Shown here one piece after another: positions 23,635 through 31,310 of a stretch of 40,361 nucleotides of DNA. The position numbers and the translations under genes are program-made. The notes beneath the pieces were generated by a model. That model searched no databases. It was not told the DNA's origin and worked only from the letters and a program-made list of their open reading frames with translations. How positions within the stretch are numbered: the first letter of the stretch is position 1; every line of letters begins with the position of its first letter. Origin of the DNA: Paracoccaceae bacterium (GTDB taxonomy: Bacteria > Pseudomonadota > Alphaproteobacteria > Rhodobacterales > Rhodobacteraceae). The stretch is taken from contig PAQV01000047.1 in assembly GCA_002709405.1 (NCBI GenBank), positions 1 to 40,361 on the forward strand. The letters are read 5' to 3'.

Positions 23635-24858
23635 TCAGCCCGCCAATTCGGCGCGATTGAGCGCACAATGCGACCACAGCACGTCAAGCGCATGCACCAG
23701 CTTGTCCATCTCGTCGGGGCCATGCACCGGCGACGGGGTAAAGCGCAGACGTTCGGTGCCGCGGGGCACGGTGGGGAAGTTGATCGGCTGGACATAGATG
23801 CCGAAATCGTAAAGCAACATGTCCGACAGGGTCTTGGTGTGCACCGGGTTGCCCACGATCACGGGCACGATGTGCGAGCCATGGTCGATGAACGGCAGCC
23901 CCATGCCTTTCAGGCGCGTTTTCAGGATGTTGGCCTGGGTCTGGTGCTGCTCGCGCAGCTCTGGCGCGCGCTTGAGAAAGGCCACCGAGGCCGCCGCACC
24001 GGCCGCCACGGCCGGCGGCAGCGACGTCGTAAAGATGAAGCCCGGAGCATATGACCGGATCGCGTCGCACATCTTGTGAGACGCCGCCACATAGCCGCCC
24101 ATCACGCCATAGGCCTTCGCAAGCGTGCCGTTGATCATGTCGATCCGGTGCATCAGCCGGTCCTGTTCGGCGATCCCGGCCCCGCGCGGGCCGTACATTC
24201 CGACCGCGTGAACCTCGTCGATATAGGTCAGCGCGCCGAATTCGTCGGCCAGGTCACAAATTGCTTCAATCGGCCCAAAGTCGCCATCCATCGAGTAGAC
24301 GGATTCGAAGGCGATCAGCTTCGGCGCCTTGGGATCGTCGGCTTCCAGCAGCTCGCGCAGGTGGGCCAGGTCGTTGTGGCGGAAGATCCGCTTGGCCCCG
24401 CCATTGCGCCGGATGCCCTCGATCATCGAGGCATGGTTCAGCGCGTCGGAATAGATGATCAGCCCCGGGAACAGCTTGGGCAGGGTCGACAGCGTGGCAT
24501 CATTGGCGATGTAGGCCGAGGTGAACAGCAGCGCCGCTTCCTTGCCGTGCAGATCGGCCAGCTCGGCCTCCAGCCGCTTGTGATACACCGTCGTGCCCGA
24601 GATATTGCGCGTGCCGCCAGAGCCCGCGCCGGATGCGTCGATGGCTTCGTGCATCGCCTCCAGCACCACCGGATGCTGGCCCATCCCCAAGTAATCGTTG
24701 CCACACCATACGGTCACGTCCTGCACGGTGCCGTCGGGGCGTGTCCAGGTTGCATGGGGAAAGCTGCCGCGGTGGCGCTCGATGTCGATGAACGTGCGAT
24801 ACCGGCCTTCTTCGTGCAGGCGATCAATGGCGCTGTCCAGCTGAGCGGCGTAATTCAC
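23635..24858 (-). CDS. hemA: 5-aminolevulinate synthase (C4 pathway)
   Basis: A 407-residue PLP enzyme that condenses glycine with succinyl-CoA, the first step of haem synthesis in alphaproteobacteria. Motifs include the N-terminal [49 protein letters not shown] and the PLP lysine K248 in [14 protein letters not shown]; this numbering agrees with the Rhodobacter enzyme. The start is a GTG at 24858 with AGGAGAG about 6 bases upstream; the frame is open further upstream but unlike the family. An FNR-type box lies about 165 bases upstream, suggesting oxygen-dependent control. Confidence 0.97.
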   Translation of the reverse strand: MNYAAQLDSAIDRLHEEGRYRTFIDIERHRGSFPHATWTRPDGTVQDVTVWCGNDYLGMGQHPVVLEAMHEAIDASGAGSGGTRNISGTTVYHKRLEAELADLHGKEAALLFTSAYIANDATLSTLPKLFPGLIIYSDALNHASMIEGIRRNGGAKRIFRHNDLAHLRELLEADDPKAPKLIAFESVYSMDGDFGPIEAICDLADEFGALTYIDEVHAVGMYGPRGAGIAEQDRLMHRIDMINGTLAKAYGVMGGYVAASHKMCDAIRSYAPGFIFTTSLPPAVAAGAAASVAFLKRAPELREQHQTQANILKTRLKGMGLPFIDHGSHIVPVIVGNPVHTKTLSDMLLYDFGIYVQPINFPTVPRGTERLRFTPSPVHGPDEMDKLVHALDVLWSHCALNRAELAG

Positions 24859-25021
24859 CTTCGTCTCTCCTTCTCCGGGCCCGTGCCCATCCCCTTGTGC
24901 GGAAAAAACCGCCCCATCCCGGGCTGCCACAGCCGGGTCCACCACGCATACAGTTTCTGGAATGATTAAAGATCCGGCACTGCGATAGCAAGTCAGTAGA
25001 ACCTGCACCTATGTCGCATCC

Positions 25022-25035
25022 TTGACATGAATCAA
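25022..25035. promoter_or_regulatory. FNR/FnrL-type box upstream of hemA
   Basis: TTGACATGAATCAA matches the FNR consensus TTGAT-N4-ATCAA at 9 of 10 fixed positions. It lies about 165 bases upstream of the hemA GTG and 171 bases upstream of the divergent M20 peptidase. FnrL control of hemA is known in Rhodobacter; here it is inferred from the site. Confidence 0.75.
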
Positions 25036-25205
25036 ACTCGACAGGCGACGAAAGTCGCCCCGAAGGCCTGCTCAAGAAACCGTGACGTCGCATCGGAAAC
25101 ACCTGCCTCCCCAAACACCTGCCTCCCCCTTGCATACCCGCCGCGCACTGGACGCGGCCCATGGGGCTGGTAGGGTCGCGCCAAATTCCAACCGAAAGGG
25201 TTCCC

Positions 25206-26582
25206 ATGTCCCTCGACGCAGTCCTGTCGCGCATCGACACCGATCTCGACGCCTCTCTCGACCGGCTCCTGACGCTTCTGCGCATTCCCTCGATCTCCAC
25301 CGATCCCGCCTTCAAGGCCCATTGCGCCGAAGCCGCCGACTGGCTGGTCGCCGACCTGCAGTCCATGGGCATCGCCGCAGAAACCCGCCCCACACCCGGC
25401 CACCCGATGGTGGTGGGCCATGTGGACGGAGACGGGCCCCATCTGCTCTTTTACGGCCATTATGATGTACAACCGGTTGACCCGCGCGCGCTTTGGGACC
25501 GCGACCCGTTCGACCCGCAGATCCAGGACACCCCCAGGGGCAAGGTCATCCGGGGCCGCGGCGCGGCCGACGACAAGGGCCAGCTGATGACCTTCGTCGA
25601 AGCCTGCCGGGCCTGGAAGGCGGTCCACGGGCAATTCCCCTGCAAGATCACCTTCTTCTTCGAAGGCGAAGAGGAAAGCGGCTCGCCCTCGCTGGTGCCC
25701 TTCATGAAGGAGAACGCCGCCGAGCTGACCGCCGATTTCGCCCTGATCTGCGACACCGGCCTCTTTGACAGCCGCGTCCCGGCGATCACCACCATGCTGC
25801 GCGGCCTGCTGGGCGAGGAACTGACGATCACCGCCGCCGACAAGGACCTGCACTCGGGCATGTACGGCGGCGCGGCGATCAACCCGATCCGCGTCCTGTC
25901 GCGCATCATCGCCGCCCTGCACGACGATCGCGGCCGCATCACGGTGCCCCATTTCTACGATGGCGTCCCCGAGATCTCCGACGATCTCAAGGCCCAATGG
26001 TCCGAACTCGGCTTTGACGCCCGCCACTTCCTGGGTGGCGTCGACCTCAGCGAACCGGCCGGAGAATCCACCTTTTCCGCCCTCGAGCAGATCTGGTCCC
26101 GCCCGACCTGCGACGTCAACGGCATCTGGGGCGGCTACACCGGAGACGGCTTCAAGACCGTTCTGCCCGCCCAGGCCTCGGCCAAGATCAGCTTCCGGCT
26201 GGTGGGCGACCAGGACCCGCTGGTCATCCGCGAGAACTTCCGTGCTATGGTCCGCTCCATGCTGCCCCCCGACTGCACGGTCGAGTTCAAGGCCCACGGA
26301 GCGTCCAAAGCCGGTGCCTTCGACACCTCCGATCCCGCCTTCGAAGCCGCGCGCCAGGCGCTTTCCGACGAATGGCCCGACGCGGCCGCCTTCATCGGCT
26401 GCGGCGGCTCGATCCCCATTGCCGGCCATTTCGCCAACATGCTGGGCGTCACCCCGATGCTGATCGGCTTCGGCAAGGACGACGACCAGATCCACTCGCC
26501 GAACGAAAAATACGACATGGAAAGCTTCCACAAGGGTATCCGCTCCTGGGCCCGCGTGCTCTCTGCCCTGGCCCAGAAATAA
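25206..26582 (+). CDS. M20-family metallopeptidase (dipeptidase type)
   Basis: A 458-residue cytoplasmic di-zinc enzyme. The metal site is visible: H85 and D87 in FYGHYDVQPVD, D122 in GRGAADDKGQ, the catalytic/ligand glutamates in EGEEESGS (153-160), and DTGLFD. The dimerisation (lid) domain starts at LHSGMYGGAAINP and the last histidine is likely in the C-terminal part. Members hydrolyse dipeptides or N-acyl amino acids; the longer lid favours a dipeptidase over DapE or ArgE, but this is not certain. The ATG at 25206 is chosen since the family begins MSLDAVLSRI and GAAAGGG lies before it. A hairpin and the shared 3' element follow. Confidence 0.9.
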   Translation: MSLDAVLSRIDTDLDASLDRLLTLLRIPSISTDPAFKAHCAEAADWLVADLQSMGIAAETRPTPGHPMVVGHVDGDGPHLLFYGHYDVQPVDPRALWDRDPFDPQIQDTPRGKVIRGRGAADDKGQLMTFVEACRAWKAVHGQFPCKITFFFEGEEESGSPSLVPFMKENAAELTADFALICDTGLFDSRVPAITTMLRGLLGEELTITAADKDLHSGMYGGAAINPIRVLSRIIAALHDDRGRITVPHFYDGVPEISDDLKAQWSELGFDARHFLGGVDLSEPAGESTFSALEQIWSRPTCDVNGIWGGYTGDGFKTVLPAQASAKISFRLVGDQDPLVIRENFRAMVRSMLPPDCTVEFKAHGASKAGAFDTSDPAFEAARQALSDEWPDAAAFIGCGGSIPIAGHFANMLGVTPMLIGFGKDDDQIHSPNEKYDMESFHKGIRSWARVLSALAQK

Positions 26583-26588
26583 CACACC

Positions 26589-26640
26589 GGGGGCGCGCCC
26601 AACCCGCGCGCCCCTGCTTCTTTCTCTTTCCAAGTACCCC
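26589..26640 (+). terminator. Terminator with pyrimidine-rich 3'-end element, copy 2
   Basis: A GGGGCGCG/CGCGCCCC hairpin directly behind the M20 stop is followed by TTCTTTCTCTTTCC, then AAGTACCCC. The tail (26614-26640) equals the element at 9342-9368 with one mismatch. The hairpin plus a T-rich tail make it a likely terminator for the M20 gene. Confidence 0.75.
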
Positions 26641-26649
26641 GGGAGTGAA

Positions 26650-26682
26650 TTGGCCGCAGGCCAAGAGAGGGCAGCGCCCTCT
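26650..26682. repeat. Two adjacent short hairpins between convergent genes
   Basis: TTGGCC-GCA-GGCCAA (26650-26664) and AGAGGGC-AGC-GCCCTCT (26666-26682) are both perfect. They lie between the M20 terminator and the stop of the glycosyltransferase on the other strand (26706). They probably end that transcript or form part of an intergenic repeat family. Confidence 0.6.
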
Positions 26683-26705
26683 GATAGTCCCGAAAACCCG
26701 ACCGC

Positions 26706-27578
26706 CTAAACCAGCCCGGAGAACCGCTCTGGCAGCACGTACTGGGTCTCGTAATCGGGCCGCGCGAAATTATAATACCCGGTGTCACCCCGCGGCTTGA
26801 AACTGCGCTGCATCTTCCGCCGCAAGGGCGCCATGTCAAAGCCCTCCTGCATCTCAAGCCCCTGGAACGCCTCGAAAACCGCCCGGTCCTCGCCCCGCGC
26901 CTCGGCAAACCAATGGCGCCCGATCGACACGTCCTTGACCGTCCCGCCGGTGTCGGCCGTCGTCTGGTTGCGCCGGTCCATGACCTCGCAATAGGCGTCG
27001 AAATCGCAGTATTTCAGGTGCAACAGGTACAGGTGCTCGGGCGCATGCAGCTTGGGATGCTGGGTGTAATGCCCGCCCCGCGCGATCTTGGTCGGCTCGG
27101 AAATCACACAAGGTTTCGAATAATGCGGCGCCGGGCGCACATGGCGCCGAGGCCCCAGGATCTTGCCCGTGACCGGCTCCGGCTCAACATCGATCCGGTG
27201 GATGACCTCCAGTCCCAAGGGCGTCAGCACCCGCTTTTCCGGCACCGTGTCCAGCCAGCTTTTCAGGTCCATCCCGGCCTCCGGGTCCAGCACCACCAGC
27301 TCGTCCACGTCCCCCACGATCACGTGGCGGTAATAATTGCGCAGCCCCTGCACCTGCCCGTTCAACAACCGCCAGCGCTTGATGTCGAAATTCTTGTGCG
27401 GATCGCCCGGAATGCCGATGACATTGCACCCCTTTGCCATCTCGGCCACCGTCTCGCCCCGGCCATGGTTGATGACATAGCAATTCTCGCGCCCGAACAG
27501 CGTGCCGTAATGATCCAGCCAAGCCCTCAGGAAGAAGGCATCGTCGCGCACCATCGTCAGTGCCGCCGCGCTCTGCAT
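26706..27578 (-). CDS. Glycosyltransferase family 2-like protein
   Basis: A 290-residue protein with the fold of small GT2-type (Glyco_tranf_2_4) enzymes. It opens AALTMVRDDAFFLRAWLDHYG and has the metal/nucleotide-sugar region VGDVDELVVLDP (DxD at about 90-92), then a histidine-rich middle part (HLYLLHLKYCDFDAY). It should transfer a sugar to a cell-surface acceptor; donor and acceptor are unknown. The ATG at 27578 is chosen because AGGAG lies 9 bases upstream; the frame is open for another 260 codons but that part overlaps the divergent sulfotransferase-like gene and is not coding. The two genes diverge from a 91-base gap. Confidence 0.82.
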   Translation of the reverse strand: MQSAAALTMVRDDAFFLRAWLDHYGTLFGRENCYVINHGRGETVAEMAKGCNVIGIPGDPHKNFDIKRWRLLNGQVQGLRNYYRHVIVGDVDELVVLDPEAGMDLKSWLDTVPEKRVLTPLGLEVIHRIDVEPEPVTGKILGPRRHVRPAPHYSKPCVISEPTKIARGGHYTQHPKLHAPEHLYLLHLKYCDFDAYCEVMDRRNQTTADTGGTVKDVSIGRHWFAEARGEDRAVFEAFQGLEMQEGFDMAPLRRKMQRSFKPRGDTGYYNFARPDYETQYVLPERFSGLV

Positions 27579-27669
27579 CGAAAAAGGCTCCTGCTCTGCC
27601 TCTTGTTTGCCATGTTGTAACGTAGCATGGCACAGATTGTGAAACGGTAATTGCCCAAGGACCCCGCAG

Positions 27670-28428
27670 ATGAGCGCCATCCCCGACAGCTTCGCCAGCA
27701 CCGGCGTCTTCGCGCATCGGGTCACGTCCGAGCCGCCCGAGATGTTCCAGGTCATCGGCGAACGGGGGTCGGGCACCAACGTGGTGCGCAAGCTCATCGA
27801 CAAGAACATCGCCTCGTTCCGGACCGAGGCCCTGGGCTGGAAACATGGCTTTCCGCGCATGCTGGCGGTGCCCGACAACCTGTTGACCATCGTCTGTATC
27901 CGCAATGCCGAAAGCTGGGCCCTGTCCATGCACAAACGGCCCTGGCATGCCGATCCCAGTATGCAAACCCTTGAATTTTCGGACTTCATCCGCGCGCCCT
28001 GGCTGGGGCTGGTGGACCGGATCGAGGATTTCGAAACCATCCACCCGGAACTGAAGGCCCTGGGCCGCGAGCTGCAATTCGACCGCCACCCCCTGACCGG
28101 CGCGCCGTTTCCCTCTCTGTTCGCCCTGCGCCGGGCCAAGCTGCAGGGCCACCTGTCGATGCTGCACCGGGGCGGAGACGTGCTGTTGGTGCGCATGGAA
28201 AGCTTTCTGGCCGACCCCGAAACCGCCCTGAACGCGATGGTCGACCGCTTCGGGATGCGCCGCAAGCATGACTTCGTGAAGCCGGTCAACCGGCGGCTGG
28301 GCACGCGCCACAGCGCCTCGGTCGATGCGCGCCCCGTCACGCCGGACCGGATGTCGGAGGCGGACATGGACTTCCTGCGCGCCGAACTGGACCTGGGGCT
28401 GGAAGCGCAGCTGGGCTACACCTACTGA
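27670..28428 (+). CDS. Sulfotransferase-like P-loop protein
   Basis: A 252-residue protein. Residues 30-37 (GERGSGTN) match the 5'-phosphosulfate-binding loop of PAPS-dependent sulfotransferases. A second PAPS-type segment may be VCIRNAESWALSMHKRPW, with the conserved R and S spacing. The C-terminal part is helical and basic. It has no signal peptide, so it would act in the cytoplasm, perhaps on a surface polysaccharide precursor. Divergence from a glycosyltransferase supports a shared surface-modification role, which is inference. It could also be a kinase-like P-loop protein, though the ERGSGTN loop favours sulfotransferase. Confidence 0.7.
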   Translation: MSAIPDSFASTGVFAHRVTSEPPEMFQVIGERGSGTNVVRKLIDKNIASFRTEALGWKHGFPRMLAVPDNLLTIVCIRNAESWALSMHKRPWHADPSMQTLEFSDFIRAPWLGLVDRIEDFETIHPELKALGRELQFDRHPLTGAPFPSLFALRRAKLQGHLSMLHRGGDVLLVRMESFLADPETALNAMVDRFGMRRKHDFVKPVNRRLGTRHSASVDARPVTPDRMSEADMDFLRAELDLGLEAQLGYTY

Positions 28429-28584
28429 CAGTCCGGACCAAACGCCTTTGGGATCAAGGGATTACGGCTTGAACCTAAAGCATCACATCAACTTTGGACC
28501 CTTCGGCCCGTCTTGGTGCTCAGCTGATATTTTCGAAGGATCTTCGACAAGCCCGCCCAGCCCTGATCGGGGCCTAGGGGGAAA

Positions 28585-28661
28585 TGGCGCGGTTGACGGG
28601 GCTCGAACCCGCGACCCCCGGCGTGACAGGCCGGTACTCTAACCAACTGAGCTACAACCGC
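28585..28661 (-). tRNA. tRNA-Asp (anticodon GTC), copy 1
   Basis: On the minus strand the acceptor GCGGTTG pairs with CAACCGC. The anticodon stem CCGGC/GCCGG holds the loop CTGTCAC, giving GTC (Asp). CCA is encoded at 28587-28585. The gene is identical over its full length to the copy at 29745-29821. Confidence 0.97.
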
Positions 28662-28943
28662 GCGTAGGAGGTGGAAATAGGCAAAGCGGCGCGAAGCGTC
28701 AAGCGGCTTTTACCGCCTTTTTCACGATTGACCAAAGGTCAGCCCACACAGCCTGTCGCCCGTTCCTGCGTCACCGCCTGGCCCAATGTGGCACCCGGGT
28801 CCCGCACCGGGGCAAAATTCCTGCGGTGCCGGGGCAATTCCCCTTGCCGATCGGGGCTGCGGGCTCATCATAAGGGGCATGGATCCCGCCCTGCCGGCCA
28901 GAAAATCCTGCCTGCCGGTCAGGGCCTTAGCGGAGATCGCGAC

Positions 28944-29609
28944 ATGAAAGTCCTGCTGCCCCTTCCCGTACTGCTTGCCCTGGCCGCCTGCGCGCCTCCT
29001 CCGATCGAGCAGATCCCGGCCACCACCGCCAGCCCGGAGACCCTGGCGATGTACGGCGCCGTCCAGGACGGAGACTTCATCGTGCCCGCGATTTCCCCGA
29101 CCTACGTGACCGAGGACCGCAAGCGCCAGCGCGTGCCCTATTACGCGCCCTATCCGCCGGGCACTCTGGTCGTCGATACCGGGGCGCACCGGCTGTACCT
29201 GGTCGAAGAGGGCAACATGGCCACCCGCTTCGCCATCGGCGTCGGAGAGGCCGGCCTGGTCTTCCAGGGCGAGGCCACGGTGGCCTACCAGCGCGACTGG
29301 CCGGGCTGGACGCCCACGGCCAACATGCTGCGGCGCGACCCCGAGACCTATGGCCCCTGGCGCGCGGGCATGGAAGGCGGGCTGGAAAACCCTCTGGGGG
29401 CTCGGGCGCTCTACCTATATCGCAACGGGCGTGACACTCTCTATCGCATCCACGGCACGCCCTACCCCTGGACGGTGGGCGAGGACGCGTCTTCGGGCTG
29501 CATTCGCCTGTTCAACCAAGACGCCATCTACCTGGCCGAGCAGGTCCAGAACGGGGCCCGTGTGATCGTGCTGGACCGGTCCGAGGCCGGCAGCTGGACC
29601 TACAGTTAG
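28944..29609 (+). CDS. L,D-transpeptidase lipoprotein (YkuD domain)
   Basis: A 221-residue lipoprotein. The signal peptide ends in lipobox LAAC with C16 as the lipidated residue. The YkuD domain starts at about 70 (YPPGTLVVDTGAHRLYLVEE). Its active-site motif is HGTPYPWTVGEDASSGCIRL with H170, C186 and R188. Such enzymes form 3-3 crosslinks in peptidoglycan or attach proteins to it. The ATG at 28944 has CGGAG 8 bases upstream; a longer open frame begins inside tRNA-Asp and is not likely coding. The gene lies alone between two identical tRNA-Asp genes of opposite orientation to it. A hairpin (about 29609-29633) follows the stop. Confidence 0.93.
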   Translation: MKVLLPLPVLLALAACAPPPIEQIPATTASPETLAMYGAVQDGDFIVPAISPTYVTEDRKRQRVPYYAPYPPGTLVVDTGAHRLYLVEEGNMATRFAIGVGEAGLVFQGEATVAYQRDWPGWTPTANMLRRDPETYGPWRAGMEGGLENPLGARALYLYRNGRDTLYRIHGTPYPWTVGEDASSGCIRLFNQDAIYLAEQVQNGARVIVLDRSEAGSWTYS

Positions 29610-29683
29610 ACCGCGCCACCACGCGGTGCCGGTCAAGGGCGCTCCGGGGGGATCCCGGGGCGTTTCAACATTGGAACGGGCGA

Positions 29684-29731
29684 TGTACAAAACGCGCAAA
29701 ACGCCACGATCTTCTGATTTTGTTTTGTACA
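29684..29731. repeat. Inverted repeat TGTACAAAAC / GTTTTGTACA
   Basis: A perfect 10-base inverted repeat, 29684-29693 and 29722-29731, separated by 28 bases. The right arm is also the centre of a 12-base palindrome TTTTGTACAAAA (29725-29736). It lies between the L,D-transpeptidase and the 3' end of tRNA-Asp copy 2, in an AT-rich stretch. It may be a tRNA transcript end or a protein-binding site. Confidence 0.5.
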
Positions 29732-29744
29732 AAAAGGAAGAAAG

Positions 29745-29821
29745 TGGCGCGGTTGACGGGGCTCGAACCCGCGACCCCCGGCGTGACAGGCCGGTACTCT
29801 AACCAACTGAGCTACAACCGC
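29745..29821 (-). tRNA. tRNA-Asp (anticodon GTC), copy 2
   Basis: Identical in sequence to the copy at 28585-28661: acceptor GCGGTTG/CAACCGC, anticodon loop CTGTCAC, CCA encoded at 29747-29745. The flanks are unrelated beyond one or two bases, so the duplication is limited to the tRNA. Confidence 0.97.
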
Positions 29822-29917
29822 GCTGGCCACCCGCATCCGCTGGTGGTGGAGCGCGGGATAAGCCCGCCAGCCGCCCCCGTCAAGCGCTTTCGGCAGAGTT
29901 TTCGCGCATTTCTTGGA

Positions 29918-30850
29918 TCACGGCAGGGGAATGAACTCGTCCTTGTCCGTGGGCGGCAGTTGAAAGCGGCCGTGCTCCCAGTCGCCCTCGCGCCAGGCCT
30001 CTTTTGCGGCCTCGATCTTTTCCTTCGACGAGGCCACGAAATTCCACCAGATATGGCGCGGTCCTTCCAGCGTCGCGCCGCCCAGCAGCAGCAGCCGGGC
30101 GCCCTCGGGTCCCGCTTTCAGGGACACGCTGTCGCCCGGCCGAAAGACCATCATCTGCCCGGAATCATACGTCTTTCCAGCCACTTCCACGGATCCGCCG
30201 ACAACGTAGGCCCCCCTGTCCTCGTGGTTGTCGGGCAGTGGAATCGCCGCGCCGGGCTGCAAGGCGGCATCGGCATAGAACATCTCGGACGGGGTCGCGG
30301 CCGGGGCCGTTTCGCCATAGGCATCGCCCAGGATCAAGCGCACCTCCTTGCCCTCGGCCTGCAGGAACGGCAGCTCGGCCTTGGGCACATGCAGGAAGTC
30401 GGCGTCCATGTCCTCCTTGTCCTCGGGCAGCGCGATCCAGGTCTGGATGCCGAACAGATCGTATGGGGCCTTCAGCATGTCGCCGTCGACCCGTTCGGAA
30501 TGCGTCACCCCGTGCCCCGCGGTCATCAAGTTCACCGCCCCCGGTTCGATCCACTGATCGGTGCCCAGGGAATCGCGGTGGTGGAACTTGCCCTGGTAGA
30601 GGTAAGTCACTGTTGCCAAACCAATATGTGGGTGAGGCCGGATGTCGATCCCCTGCCCTGTCACGAACTCTGCCGGCCCCATCTGGTCGAAGAAGATGAA
30701 CGGCCCAACCATCTGCCGTTTCGGCGCCGGCAGGGCGCGCCGGACCTCGAAATCCCCCAGATCCCGCGCGCGCGGAACGATCAGGGTTTCAATGGAATCG
30801 ACTGATGTGCCAGTCGGAATTGCGGGGTCGAGCACAGGGTTCCAGCTCAT
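29918..30850 (-). CDS. Pirin-family protein
   Basis: A 310-residue cupin-superfamily protein. The N-terminal cupin has the pirin motif RPHPHIGLATVTYLYQGKF followed by HHRDSLG, and later TAGHGVTHSE, which together supply the three histidines and one glutamate of the metal site. The C-terminal cupin (AYVVGGSVEVAGKTYDSG) is typical of the family. Bacterial pirins include quercetin 2,3-dioxygenases and proteins that modulate pyruvate metabolism; the role here is not determined. The ATG at 30850 has GGAGG 5 bases upstream. Confidence 0.92.
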   Translation of the reverse strand: MSWNPVLDPAIPTGTSVDSIETLIVPRARDLGDFEVRRALPAPKRQMVGPFIFFDQMGPAEFVTGQGIDIRPHPHIGLATVTYLYQGKFHHRDSLGTDQWIEPGAVNLMTAGHGVTHSERVDGDMLKAPYDLFGIQTWIALPEDKEDMDADFLHVPKAELPFLQAEGKEVRLILGDAYGETAPAATPSEMFYADAALQPGAAIPLPDNHEDRGAYVVGGSVEVAGKTYDSGQMMVFRPGDSVSLKAGPEGARLLLLGGATLEGPRHIWWNFVASSKEKIEAAKEAWREGDWEHGRFQLPPTDKDEFIPLP

Positions 30851-31310
30851 GACATCCTCCGGTCTCTGATGTGCCCAAGGTAACCTACCCGGCGGTTTTC
30901 TCAATTTTCCTTTCCGAGCACGCGCTGTGCTGGACTGCACAAACCCTACAACCAGCTGAATTTTAAATGATAAAACGCGTCAATTGGCACCTAGCCACCG
31001 CTTCGACACCGTCAAGCAAGCGGCGATTAACGGCAAGTTAGGGAGAATAGGCGAAGGTCCGGCAACGCCATGACCGACATCGGAGGATTTGATGACGTCA
31101 TCTGCATCACGTGGGGTGCTCCTTGCCGGGGACACTACCGCGAAACCGCTCCAGTCCTGACCCTGCGTAGGACATGGTCACGTACATCGCTCCTGTTGGC
31201 CTCGCCTTGCCCGCCCGATGCGGCCTGGTTCGGTCAAATAAATGACGCGCCTGGGAAAATTCACCGGGCGCAATGGGTCCCGCGCTCTTTCACGACAACC
31301 GGAGGTGACG
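30851..31310. other. Intergenic region upstream of the chemoreceptor fusion
   Basis: About 460 bases with no convincing gene. It is AT-richer at 30955-30985 (AATTTTAAATGATAAAACG). It contains a perfect 12-base palindrome GATGACGTCATC at 31091-31102. A 22-codon frame at 31092 has GGAGG before its ATG but stops at once. No clear flagellar sigma-28 promoter is visible. Confidence 0.4.

Noticed and set aside
24859-25008. A 457-residue version of HemA starting at 25008
   Set aside because: The extension is unlike the family. The GTG at 24858 has a good ribosome site and gives the standard length and lysine numbering (K248).
27579-28367. N-terminal extension of the glycosyltransferase frame
   Set aside because: The open frame continues 260 codons upstream but lies antisense to the sulfotransferase-like gene. 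The family sequence begins at 27578, with a ribosome site there.
31070-31160. Short frames with SD-like sequence upstream of the chemoreceptor fusion
   Set aside because: The ATG at 31092 has GGAGG but gives only 22 residues. The frame from 31070 overlaps the real gene start and lacks protein-like composition. A leader peptide cannot be excluded.
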